Origin: Hydractinia symbiolongicarpus
Taxonomy: Eukaryota > Cnidaria > Hydrozoa > Anthoathecata > Hydractiniidae
Assembly (NCBI RefSeq): GCF_029227915.1
Contig: NC_079878.1
Coordinates: 18,354,001 to 18,418,000, forward strand
Direction of reading: 5' to 3'
DNA: 64,000 bases
The position numbers and the translations under genes were made by a program. A model generated the notes under the pieces. It saw only the letters and a list, made by a program, of their open reading frames with translations. It searched no databases and was not told the DNA's origin. Positions 1 through 8,800 of this stretch are shown here, one piece after another (the stretch's first letter is position 1; each line of letters opens with the position of its first letter).

Positions 1-391
1 ATTGGTGTACTCGTAGCAGGTGCTGCGATCTATGCTCTGGCTTTCAGTGGGTCAAATTTTTTGTTCAGCAAATTCAGTGGGCACGGCGAGGAAGAGAGAA
101 AACGTCATGATTTAGCGGTTGAAAAGCTTCAAGCTGCCCAAGCCCAATAGGTAAGGGATAGGCAAGCGAAGATTGATGCATACAATAAGAGAAGGGAGGA
201 ACAAAAGCAAGCTAGGGAGAGTCTCAAGGAGCTCGACGAGGGAATGCGGGAGTATTTCATTGCAACCATAGAGAAGTCCCCAAACCTCTCAGATTTTTTG
301 CACACCTAGCAAAGGCCAAAAAGACGGTAAATTCGCTTTTATAGTGGGATCGTTGGCCTTGCTCGGCCTTGCGGCTTACAAATTTGCATAG
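1..391 (+). pseudogene. Polinton-type membrane/coiled-coil protein, broken, 5' end outside window
   Basis: The frame is open from base 1 except for an in-frame TAG at 148-150. It encodes a hydrophobic segment at the start (VLVAGAAIYALAF) and then a charged, helical stretch rich in Glu, Lys, Arg and Gln that should form a coiled coil. That frame stops at 307-309. A frame change near the T run at about 293 and another near 330 lead into a second hydrophobic segment (IVGSLALLGLAAYKFA) that stops at 389-391. The layout is membrane helix, coiled coil, membrane helix. It lies just upstream of the integrase on the same strand, so it is probably a Polinton structural or membrane protein, but I do not recognise the family. 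The true start lies left of the window. Confidence 0.5.
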
Positions 392-418
392 ATATATGTT
401 TTTCGATATGTAATAACT

Positions 419-1429
419 ATGTCAAAAACAAAAGCACATATCATTACTGGAGAGGAAGCTGAAAAGCTAAGTCAAATCTACTATTCTCCAGAAAATCTCT
501 GGTCTGGACGGAAAGCGATTAAACTGCTCGCTGAAAACTCCGGCCTCTCATAAAAGAGAGTTATGCACTGGTTGAGTCGTCAGTTGCTCTGGCTCAGGCA
601 TATTCGAGGGCCAAAGCGTATCAATTACCCTCATTTCATCATAACGAGACCCAATGAGATGCACCAGTTTGATCTCTTATACACGCCACATGATAAATTG
701 TATGGCAATACGTACAAATATATCCTCACAGGCATCGATGTAGCTTCGAGGTATACGGTGGCAAGACGGCTACGTACAAAGAAAGCTAGCGAAGTCGCTG
801 ATATGATCAGGGATATTTACAAGGCAGGACCTCTCCGTTATCCGAAGACCTTTCAGTGTGACAACGGCAGTGAGTTCAAGTCGGACGTGACAAAGCTGTT
901 AGAAGGCGAGGGTGTCGAGATTAAACAGGCTACCACCCGGTACCATCATACCTTCACGGCGTTTGTCGAAAGCTATAATAAAGTGTTAGCGGAAAGACTC
1001 TTTAAACCTCAAGATGCGCAAGAGCTTGCCTCTGACAAAACCAGTACCACCAGGGTGAAACACTTGTACACTATCGTCAAGAGCATGAATAATACCAAGA
1101 CCGTCATGATCGACATGAAACCTTCGAAAGCCATCAAGCTCGATGAAGTCCCGCTTATGAAAAGCGATGGCTATCTTGAAGAAAAGCCGTTACCCGACAA
1201 CGTGCTCTATCTCTACCTCTTGCAACCTGGTCAGGAACATAACGATTCTAAAAGGCGTGCAACTGATGCCTATTGGTCGAAGCGTACATACAGGCTGGAC
1301 CGTATCGTAACTGGTACCCGTCTCCTATACTACTTGGAAGATGGACCTGATCGATCTCTTGTGGCGGAAGAACTAATGCTGATCCCGGAGGATGTTCAGG
1401 TACCTCCGGAGCATGTGAAAAAATGGTAA
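419..1429 (+). pseudogene. Polinton/Maverick retroviral-type integrase
   Basis: This is a DDE integrase (rve fold), which joins element ends to target DNA. Numbering from the Met at 563, the catalytic residues are D37 (HQFDLLY), D100 (QCDNGSEF) and E136 (AFVESYNK), which gives the canonical D,D(35)E spacing exactly. The C-terminal about 50 residues (YWSKRTYRLDRIV to LIPEDV) resemble the chromodomain-like tail usual in Polinton integrases. The same frame extends upstream to an ATG at 419-421 and is interrupted by TAA at 551-553, so the natural start is probably 419 and the N-terminal 44 codons are cut off by a nonsense codon. The 288 codons after it are intact. It converges on the minus-strand Bro-N-like gene, with a hairpin between them. 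Confidence 0.9.
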
Positions 1430-1439
1430 TACTTCTCGA

Positions 1440-1467
1440 TTTTTGTGGCTCATAAGAGCTACAAAAA
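1440..1467. terminator. Hairpin between converging genes
   Basis: Arms of 12 nt (1440-1451 and 1456-1467) with a 4-nt loop; the single mismatch is a G-T pair that can form as G-U in RNA. It starts 11 nt after the integrase stop and ends 1 nt before the stop of the opposing gene at 1469, so it could end transcripts from both sides. Function is inferred from position. Confidence 0.5.
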
Positions 1468-1468
1468 C

Positions 1469-2178
1469 TTATGACATATCGATATCATACAACCCTTCAA
1501 ATAGCTCACGCGTGGCGTCATTGGGTAAGCTGAAATGATTACGCCATGAATTCGCTATCCCGAGATTATCATCTCTGAACCTGTTCTATGTATGCACGGC
1601 GTTTGGATCATCACATATTGGATGTCTTTCTACCATATCTGGATACATCTCCCGTAGGGTACGGAGTTGATCGTTTAGACATCTGCGTTGACAACGAACA
1701 ATGTAATGGGGATGTTGCCCCTTTTCTCCACATTCATTAGGAACATTTTAATCTACCACGCAAATTACATTATCATACGGATAACCATTAGGAACATATC
1801 TATCACGAAGCTCCGCATCTTCCAATGTTCTGAGATCTAGCTGTTTCTCTCTTTCCTGGAGATCATCAGTGATCATTGCTAGAGCTTGACAATATTCTTC
1901 GATTTCATTTTGTAATTTTTTCATACCCTTCATCGCAAACCATTTCATATCTCTAATGCATCATCCCAGGTCACGAAAGCATCGTCTCCGCTTACTTCCT
2001 TGCGGGGTGCGTCTAACGCACCCCCTGTTATCTCATGACGAGGCGTGGTTTTTACGTCTCTATATGTCACCTTTATATCAGCAATACCTTCCCAGATCAG
2101 CACGTTTAAACATGGGTTGACCCTGGTTGTTTAATAATATCTCAATGGTAGGCAATGTGTTTAACGTGAGTGATATTT
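1469..2178 (-). pseudogene. Bro-N-like DNA-binding protein with C-terminal Cys-containing domain, broken
   Basis: Three pieces read in order on the minus strand. The first (about 2178-2090) contains GQPMFKRADLGRY, which resembles the start of the Bro-N domain of baculovirus/iridovirus-type DNA-binding proteins. A frameshift near 2085 leads to a second stretch ending at about 1946, which overlaps the ATG at 1946-1948 of a coiled-coil stretch (1748-1948). That frame continues past TAA (1748-1750) through a Cys-containing region (HYIVRCQRR) and TAG (1586-1588) to the stop at 1469-1471. The C-terminal part resembles the domain that follows KilA-N/MSV199 domains in some large DNA viruses (DUF3627-like); this is recognition from memory. 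No ATG is visible for the first piece. At least one frameshift and two nonsense codons make it non-functional. Confidence 0.5.
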
Positions 2179-2183
2179 TTTAT

Positions 2184-2372
2184 TTAAATATTGGTTCCAA
2201 CTAGGGTCCATATAATTAGGACAAATATGAAAAAATACTTAGTATTCTTTTCCCTTTCTAATACATCACGACGCTCTTCGTCAAGAGCCTCTAATTGAGA
2301 TTCTAGATAGGGTATTCTGTCCATATCTTCGTGGCAGACCTTCAGCTGTTGTTTTATCATTTCATATGACAT
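2184..2372 (-). CDS. Small coiled-coil membrane protein
   Basis: A 62-residue intact ORF. Residues 1-44 are charged and helical (LKVCHEDMDRIPYLESQLEAL), and the C-terminal 18 residues are a hydrophobic segment (YFFIFVLIIWTLVGTNI), so it is a tail-anchored protein. It begins directly after the ATPase stop (2373), as expected in a tightly packed Polinton block. Family not recognised; small single-helix proteins are common in Polintons and virophages. Confidence 0.45.
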   Translation of the reverse strand: MSYEMIKQQLKVCHEDMDRIPYLESQLEALDEERRDVLEREKNTKYFFIFVLIIWTLVGTNI

Positions 2373-2975
2373 TTATTTTAGAACAATCCAGTCAGTATGG
2401 TGTTCTAATCTAATACATAAGCACGCATGCTTAGACGTTTTTAGTTGATTTTTGATCGAGTCCCAGTCGGTAGGTTCTATTAGGTTAGTTTCTTCATCAA
2501 TCAATTTGAGGTCTGACCTTTCGTGCGGGTACCAGAGGAGCAACTGCTTCTTTTGCCGGCGGAGATTCTTGGGAATTGCCGTATAACTTTGAGTCAATAA
2601 CCACAAGGTATGCTTTTGATGTCTACCACTGATCGCTAATTCCAATAACGGTTGTCGACGCTTATCAAGCGATTCATCAGCGATCATATCGTTGACGATG
2701 AATAATGTTTCTTCACCCGCCAGCAGAGACGATAGTTTATCGATCAAATCAAATGACTGATCCTTCGGGTTAATTAGGAACACTTAAGGATCTTGCCACA
2801 GCGATGCTCTATCCAAGTAAGTCCTATTCCATCGGAGAGTAGGCCAGAGTATAACGATGTTATGAAAGTGGCCCCTGCACTCATTTTCCAGGAGGTCGAG
2901 CACGCGCTGCGTCTTTCCACATGAGGTAGGGCCGGTAAATATTGTAGTGCAGGGGTCTTTAACAATGTCTAGCAT
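2373..2975 (-). pseudogene. FtsK/HerA-type genome-packaging ATPase
   Basis: The two halves are in the same frame and are separated only by TAA at 2784-2786; together they total about 200 residues, the usual size for the Polinton ATPase. The first half has the Walker A motif FTGPTSCGKTQ (residues 13-23). The second has a Walker B-like stretch LFIVNDM followed by conserved ISGRHQKHTLWLLTQ, the sensor region of A32-like packaging ATPases. In Polintons and related viruses this enzyme pumps DNA into the capsid. The start at 2975 is the Met of MLDIVKDP, 11 nt downstream of a 20-bp palindrome. One nonsense codon, otherwise intact. Confidence 0.85.
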
Positions 2976-2985
2976 TTATTCTTCA

Positions 2986-3005
2986 TGTATACCACGTGGT
3001 ATACA
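2986..3005. terminator. Perfect 20-bp palindrome between the HNH and ATPase genes
   Basis: A perfect 20-bp palindrome centred on CACGTG with GTATACC arms. It lies 17 nt past the stop of the HNH gene and 11 nt before the ATPase start on the same strand. It shares the core GTATACCAC with the hairpin at 3641-3670. It could be a 3'-end hairpin, a promoter or operator element, or both. Confidence 0.45.
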
Positions 3006-3021
3006 CAAACCTTGTATGTGC

Positions 3022-3636
3022 TTATTCAGAGATATGTCGATGACCTTTTACCATGCTTTCATCCGCCCACAAGGGTTGCATATTAGTGTAGTGGAGCCTC
3101 GCTAATTGTACTTCATGGCTGGGATATTCTCCATTCTCCCTATACTTTAGTGGCACCTTGTGGTCAAACTGCCACTTCCTACGGTTTCCCCAGTTCATCC
3201 CATCCCTGAATTGAGCCTGGATATGCTTCATGAATGTAACGATATCGCAACCGAGATACTCGGTGGAGGCTATCTCTGTATCATGGTTTAAAGCATAGTG
3301 AATCCTATTTAGAATGAGGTGATATTGATACCCAGGGAAATCACATATGGGACAATTGTTCCCCCGTTTTTTATGCAGACATTTGGTTCTACCTCCTCGT
3401 CCACAGTCCTTACATGTTGATCTTATCCTACCATGTTCGACGCATATAGATCCACCTCCACAGCCCTTGCAGCGGGATAACCGCCTACCATGTTCGACGC
3501 ATCTACTGCGTTCTTGCGCTTCCTTCTTTTTATCCAGGCATTTGATACAATATTTCGTCCATTGCCCATTCCCCTTGATCCTGAAATTGCTTAAAGATAA
3601 AGAGTGATTACATCTCGAGCATTTGGCCTCTTCCAT
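3022..3636 (-). CDS. HNH-type nuclease with repeated Cys/His zinc knuckles
   Basis: An intact 204-residue ORF. Residues 6-34 hold a CxxC...CxxC treble-clef-like start (CSRCNHSL, YCIKCLDKK). Residues 46-98 hold three repeats of a C-x(2)-H-G-R-x(n)-C-x(2)-C knuckle (CVEHGRRLSRCKGC, CVEHGRIRSTCKDC, CLHKKRGNNCPIC). The C-terminal part has WQFDHKVPL and HYTNMQPLWADE, matching the H and N positions of HNH endonucleases as found in large DNA viruses. The metal-binding and catalytic pattern is complete by eye. It lies between hairpins on both sides within the Polinton block. A second, truncated copy of its C-terminus occurs at 5676-5768. Confidence 0.7.
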   Translation of the reverse strand: MEEAKCSRCNHSLSLSNFRIKGNGQWTKYCIKCLDKKKEAQERSRCVEHGRRLSRCKGCGGGSICVEHGRIRSTCKDCGRGGRTKCLHKKRGNNCPICDFPGYQYHLILNRIHYALNHDTEIASTEYLGCDIVTFMKHIQAQFRDGMNWGNRRKWQFDHKVPLKYRENGEYPSHEVQLARLHYTNMQPLWADESMVKGHRHISE

Positions 3637-3640
3637 GTTG

Positions 3641-3670
3641 TTTTTGTGTATACCACCAGGTACACAAAAA
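3641..3670. terminator. Hairpin with perfect 10-bp arms
   Basis: Arms TTTTTGTGTA (3641-3650) and TACACAAAAA (3661-3670), perfectly complementary, with a 10-nt loop. It sits 12 nt past the stop of the upstream gene (3682) and 4 nt before the HNH start (3636). The left half repeats the GTATACCAC core of the palindrome at 2986-3005. Confidence 0.45.
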
Positions 3671-3681
3671 TTTTCGCTGGA

Positions 3682-4107
3682 CTAACGCTTGTACCAACCT
3701 TGCTTTATCGCATAATCATAAAATAAGATCGCACCAGTCATATATCCAGCGAGTTTAACCCCGTCCTCAAGATCCATTTTCGCCCCTGGTCTTGAAACTA
3801 TATTAGCGCATGCGAAAAATATCAATCTCGGGCTTTGAAGGTTTTTGCTGAACCGCTGGTGTAGGCGGAAAAAATATATGGCACCTCCAATACATGCGAG
3901 GATAATAAGGCCTCCACCAATATATACACCACTTCCTGACTGTATAGAACTGGTTTTGACTGGTGGTTGTACAGCACCTTCTTGTTATTTAAGATCTTCT
4001 TTCCTCTTCTTCATCAGTGCGGCTAATTTGTGACCCTGTGCTACTCTACCTGGGTGCTTCACTGGTTTTGTTATTACCCTCTGTTCTTGCGATTGTTCAG
4101 TGTTCAT
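3682..4107 (-). pseudogene. KHPGR-motif membrane protein, one nonsense codon
   Basis: A frame of 141 codons from ATG 4107-4105 to TAG 3684-3682, interrupted by TAA at 3985-3987 (codon 41). The N-terminus has the motif KHPGRVAQGHKLAALMKKRK, shared with the neighbouring gene at 4135-4458. After the nonsense codon comes a Gly-rich hydrophobic segment (YIGGGLIILACIGGAIYFF), and near the C-terminus a second one (LAGYMTGAILFYDYA). It is probably a two-pass membrane or virion protein. The position, with hairpins on both sides, fits the Polinton gene block. Family name unknown to me. Confidence 0.5.
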
Positions 4108-4108
4108 T

Positions 4109-4134
4109 TTTTATAACTCGTTGGAGTTATAAAA
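4109..4134. terminator. Hairpin with perfect 11-bp arms
   Basis: Arms TTTTATAACTC (4109-4119) and GAGTTATAAAA (4124-4134), loop GTTG. It directly abuts the stop of the gene ending at 4135 and ends 1 nt before the start of the next gene at 4107. Its position exactly fills the intergenic gap. Confidence 0.5.
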
Positions 4135-4458
4135 TCACTTTCTTTTTACATTAAGAACGAGGGATAGCCCCTGTTCCTCAAGTATCTCCATAGTCTCTGT
4201 TATCCCTGTTATTATAGCCTCGGGAGTATTTAAATCTCTCTCAAAGCATCGCAGGAACTCTCTAAATGTGATAGTTTCTTTCTTGGGTGGAGCTATTCCG
4301 AACTTCCTCTCTTGGCGGTTCCATTCGGCTAGTCTCTTACCTGCCGCAATTCTTCCTGGGTGTTTTTTGTTTACTTCAATTTTTTCAATGGTCTCGGTTT
4401 GTTGTTGGTTGATAATAATACTACACGCGCTGCTCATCTTTTTGTTGCTCTTCATCAA
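4135..4458 (-). CDS. KHPGR-motif protein, Polinton-associated
   Basis: Intact; 107 residues from the Met at 4458, or 100 from the Met at 4437. The upstream gene ends at 4421, so either start overlaps it. Residues 30-57 contain KKHPGRIAAGKRLAEWNRQE, aligned with the KHPGR motif of the next gene downstream. The rest is helical and charged with no transmembrane segment. The motif is strongly basic, so a role in binding DNA or directing the protein into the particle is possible but unproven. Confidence 0.5.
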   Translation of the reverse strand: MMKSNKKMSSACSIIINQQQTETIEKIEVNKKHPGRIAAGKRLAEWNRQERKFGIAPPKKETITFREFLRCFERDLNTPEAIITGITETMEILEEQGLSLVLNVKRK

Positions 4459-4786
4459 CCTTCTCTTTAACTACCTTGGACGTTGAGAGCTGAGTATGAT
4501 TAATTGTATGAGCGGCCACCAACAAAGGCGTGAGGAACTTACCAAAGGCTGCATAGACGAGAATACCCAAGTCAGCCATGGATTCCCTGATAATAGAATC
4601 GTTTTCTAAATCATGACGAAGGGCTTCGAGACTATCCAGTGGTATAAGGTTACCGATAGCTTTGCTATACACCCTAAGGGCGTGAGTTGACAATGCCTTT
4701 GCAGTCTTCTCTCCTTTCTCATAGAGGTCGCGTTCAACAAACTCAGCATGTATTTTCTCAATAATCTCGGGTGATGCTTTGTCCAA
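4421..4786 (-). CDS. Unknown helical protein in Polinton block
   Basis: An intact 121-residue ORF starting MDKASPEIIEK. It is mostly helical, with a moderately hydrophobic stretch at residues 73-92 (LGILVYAAFGKFLTPLLVAAH) and a charged Glu/Lys/Gln-rich tail. It overlaps the start of the downstream gene by about 38 nt, typical of compact viral gene order. No family recognised. Confidence 0.45.
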   Translation of the reverse strand: MDKASPEIIEKIHAEFVERDLYEKGEKTAKALSTHALRVYSKAIGNLIPLDSLEALRHDLENDSIIRESMADLGILVYAAFGKFLTPLLVAAHTINHTQLSTSKVVKEKVDEEQQKDEQRV

Positions 4787-4849
4787 AAATACCTCGGTAC
4801 ATTTTTTTCCTAAGAGGTGTGGCTTTGTTTTGCAAGCATCTTTAAAGGC

Positions 4850-5449
4850 TTAACGTTTGTCTATAGGTTTGTGATCAAGCGCTTCTGCGGGTGTATCTAC
4901 AGCATCAAAATAAATCAAAATGTAAGTATGAATATATACGGAAGAATTATAGCGCTTAATATCAATAACTCCATTTTTATTTGCAGCTTTGTGTAAAGAT
5001 GGTGTCTCACAACACCTTAACTGCTTATTAGCGCGCATAGGTCGTAATACTTCTATCCCAGGCCTCGTGACATGTGGTATGTCCCGCGGTACAATAGCAG
5101 CAGGCTGCATTACTGTTTTTTTTATTTCTGCACTGTCGGGGTTACTGGATGGTTCAACCCATACCCAGCGCCCTGGGTGATCATAGTTACCCATACAAAA
5201 GAATCGCTCGCAATCTTCTTTCCAAGGCATTTTTTTGTTATATAAAACTTTAATGGCCGATAACAAAATATTGGACAAAACCCTTGTAAGGGAACCCTGT
5301 TTGGTGTTTGTTGATTTGTTGTTGTTTGAACCCAGAGGGTTTTTGATTCTGTGAGTATACCACTGACATTTAACCAGCATTTTAGCACAATTTTCCCGAC
5401 ATGGCACAGCATACCTAAGCCCTGCTCCAAAAATTTTACTATATATCAA
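4850..5449 (-). CDS. Unrecognised 199-residue ORF
   Basis: The longest open frame in this interval. It has ten Cys residues, a central acidic/Trp-rich part (FFCMGNYDHPGRWVWVEP) and a Pro/Arg-rich part (IVPRDIPHVTRPGIEVLRP). It does not match any Polinton family I know, and another frame across the same interval is open for about 100 codons, so it could be an insertion or part of a spliced gene. It keeps the minus orientation of its neighbours. Function unknown. Confidence 0.3.
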   Translation of the reverse strand: MIYSKIFGAGLRYAVPCRENCAKMLVKCQWYTHRIKNPLGSNNNKSTNTKQGSLTRVLSNILLSAIKVLYNKKMPWKEDCERFFCMGNYDHPGRWVWVEPSSNPDSAEIKKTVMQPAAIVPRDIPHVTRPGIEVLRPMRANKQLRCCETPSLHKAANKNGVIDIKRYNSSVYIHTYILIYFDAVDTPAEALDHKPIDKR

Positions 5450-5675
5450 GCTTGTATATAGCTATTCAGTATCACCTTGAGTATTACCTGTGTGAAAATT
5501 CACGCATCACCGGTTAGGTCGTTTACGCATCATACATAAAATCTCTTGATTATTCAGAAATGATAAACATTTCTAAATGGATGAGGCAAATGAGTTTGTT
5601 CTTGTTTTTACCGACTACTGAAGAGGAGTTAGTCGAAGTTATAAAGAAACAAAAACCTATTCAACGCGAGCGACT
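5450..5675. other. Intergenic, no supported gene
   Basis: Only a 39-codon plus-strand ORF (from about 5561) is open here; it has no recognisable motif and is not called. Confidence 0.4.
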
Positions 5676-5768
5676 TTAAGCAGATATATATCGACAACCT
5701 TTCTTTTTATTCTCTGCGATCCACATTGGTTGCATGTTGGTGTAATGGAGTCGTGCGAGTTGAACTTG
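5676..5768 (-). pseudogene. C-terminal fragment of a second HNH-type protein
   Basis: About 30 codons on the minus strand read VQLARLHYTNMQPMW and end at a TAA (5678-5676). They match the C-terminus of the HNH protein at 3022-3636 (VQLARLHYTNMQPLW). The nucleotide sequence differs at many positions, so this is an old duplicate or a relic of a second HNH gene. Nothing upstream matches the N-terminal zinc knuckles. Confidence 0.6.
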
Positions 5769-5780
5769 TTTTTTGTTACA

Positions 5781-5805
5781 TTTTGTGAAGTAGTGCTTCA
5801 CAAAA
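5781..5805. terminator. Hairpin with perfect 10-bp arms after the polymerase gene
   Basis: Arms TTTTGTGAAG (5781-5790) and CTTCACAAAA (5796-5805), loop TAGTG. On the minus strand it follows the polymerase stop (5831) by 25 nt and precedes the HNH remnant. Confidence 0.5.
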
Positions 5806-5830
5806 CTTTTGGACATGGAAACCTCACTAT

Positions 5831-8800
5831 TTACAGCGTCAGCGGAGAGGTGTGCACGTTATCCTCATGTACAACTCTCTTATCATAGAACGCCGATAGC
5901 CCCAGCTTGTTTTGTTCATACGTGATCATTCCCTGGTTATGCACCCGGAAGCCTACATTTTTAGCGGTATCTAGCTTGCCTTTCAGTGCTCCCATGTACC
6001 TTGACCATGTTACTTCGTTCTGCCTTTTCGACATTTCTTTACAGGAGAATTTCGTGCCTTCTAACCCTTCGATGAAATAGCACTTGGCTGTCGGCGCAAT
6101 CATCCTAGACCCGATAAATTCCTCCTTAAATAACCCTCCGGTGCGGCTCGAGTGTTTGTCGGTAACGAGCCAGTTTTTAACATCCTTATTGTACTGCTCA
6201 ATTAATGCAAAATACGCGCTATCCGTACCCATGTAAATATACTCAAAATCTCGGCGATCTACGTACTTATCCAGAAAATCATAATAGAACTCCAGCATGC
6301 GCAATTTAGGTAATTGATACACAAGGATTCCACATTGATACGCCCTATTTATGGAAACCCCTTGCTTCCCCCTTCTCACCTCGTACGCGTCTCCAATCTC
6401 TTCCAAATCCTCCAAATATGGGCTTCTTATTGCAGCATCTACTACCTTTTCATCCTGTGTAAAAGTGGTATTGTTATGTCTCGCCAGGTCCTCTATCACT
6501 TCGCCGTAAAAACTGTTCCCCTTCTCAGCTTTGCAGTATCACCAGCGATGTGCTTATCAGGGTCCTTATCAGCTTGACGACGCGCATCCGCGATTTCTTC
6601 CGGGAACCATGCGAATGGTTTACCCCGTGAGTACTTGAGTATTTGATAACAAGCTGTAATTTTTAATCCATGATTCAGGTACCATTTAAGCAGGTCCGTA
6701 CAAAGCAGGATCTTCTCAGCTCTTATCACTCCCAACAGCTTCCTAGTGCCAGGGATACGTTTTCGCCCGGTCTTGGTCAAATACTCGTGCATATGCTGCG
6801 GAATTTGATTGTCAGGGATCTCCCTGACTACAAATAACGGTGACATCTCACTGAATTTTTCATACAACTCAGTAGGGACTTCTATATCAACTTGCGCAAA
6901 CCCGAAAAGCGATCCATAAAGAATGTCTCGCACCAGATTATCTATTTTTTCAGCAGGGTCTGCCCTTTTTATCAACTTCTCCTTACCACAAGGGAAGTCC
7001 TGCAGCAGGGTGATTGGGTAGTGCATGTTCGCATCATAGCCCAGTATGGTCTTGCACTTGTTTGGCTCGGTATAAATATGCGATCTGATACCCGCCACAT
7101 TACTCTCATGGTACCTACAAAATACGATAGCTGGGCCACCTACCATGCCTGCTTGGAGAAGTTCATAGGTCTCGTTCTTTGTATATATTGTACAAGCGTT
7201 TTGAACCTGTTTACAATCCTCGCATCGGGCTTTGGTGCAACGAGCCTCACTTATGCTTACAGGAATCACCCGGGTTATAAAGCTTTATATCCGCGTTCAA
7301 CCATAGTACGTATTGCAGGTTTTGTCGACGGCCTCTATAAATGGTATTACGTCCGCCATATTGTATTGTGCCAGCCAATCAAGCATCGTGACGCATTCTC
7401 TTAAAAAACTCATGTCTGAACGTCTGGTAATCTTCAATTGATAGTGTGTTTTGATCACTGAGTGTGCTATAAAACGCCTCATGATCGACTGGTCCCACAT
7501 GATTCAACTTTTCGTAGCAGGTCAATCACTTATATGGAAACATTAATTTTTTAAGATCACAATCCAATGATTTGCACCATCTTTCATAACTCAAGCCTGG
7601 TGCGGGGAAATTTTTTATATCGATGAATTTGAATTTTGATGTGGTTAGAAACATATAATCATTATCTTTTTTCGCCACTTTGATATTGGGATCATCCGCA
7701 ATTCGTTCGACAAAATACCGCTTTATCAAGTTGATATCGTAATTGCCGCTATTATAACCGATCACCGTTACTTAGTTAACCCATTCGTGCCAAGCATTTT
7801 GGGTTTGTTCCGGGAGCATATCGAAATCATCCGGCTTGGGGTACATCTTTTCAACTTCTTTAACAATCCGGACCGGTCTCTGCTCTATTTGCTCGACGAA
7901 TTTTTGCACAAGCACCTTTGGGTCTTCATTTATGATGAATGTTGGATGTTCTTGTAGACTATCGTGAATGGCTACGCTGACGGGTATATGCTCTGATATA
8001 TATTTTAGATAAGACGTTTGCTGCTGGTTCAATGGTGCCAGGAGAGCCTCGAAATCAAAGACAGTCGGGATATGGTCGAAATTTTTTCTTGAATACCCTC
8101 TTAACCTTGGGAGGATTTTCACACACCCATGCAGTGACAAGATTGTAGCCGAGTTTCCGAATGTGATCTTCTTTAAATTTGGTGAAATTAAAATTATTTT
8201 TATCTACGTTGGTTCTATTAGGCTGACATGGGCATCCATGCCATTTGCAGCCGTGGTATTCGTATACTGTTTTTATCTGAGGATCATACCCATCAATCTT
8301 GTATACAGCCTTACTGCCGTCGCTTATCACACGTTCTCCCCCATGCCCACAAAAGCATGATGTATATGCCTACCTGTTTGCTTTGACATGGCTTCAATCC
8401 ATTGGCATGCCGCGTAACTGAAACCCTTATAGGGATAAAATACCTTTTCAGAGCTACTCTGCATCCGCTCTATCTTTTCAACTTTGCAAATGATCTTGGT
8501 CTTGATACCTTCGCATTCATATTCTTTTTATGTCGTGTGAGGTTCTCCGATCTAGTAAATCTTGTGTACAAACCTCGCATTCCCAATGCTGCGTCAATAC
8601 ATCCATTTTCTTGATATAAAAACAGCGACCCTGCAGCATACCAATGTTGATCGTATCAAAGTCTTTTTTGTAAAGGCCTTGTTCATAGACGAGACGCCAT
8701 GAGGCCTTGTCGGGGTTTGTCTTTGGCTCGAAGACTCTGATATTAATTTCAAATCTTTTAGCGATGCCCTCCAAGTCCACGAGCCTTGTAGCACGTACAT

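Noticed and set aside
5122-5430. 102-codon alternative frame within the 4,850-5,449 ORF
   Set aside because: Shorter, no better composition; treated as a shadow, though neither frame is certain.
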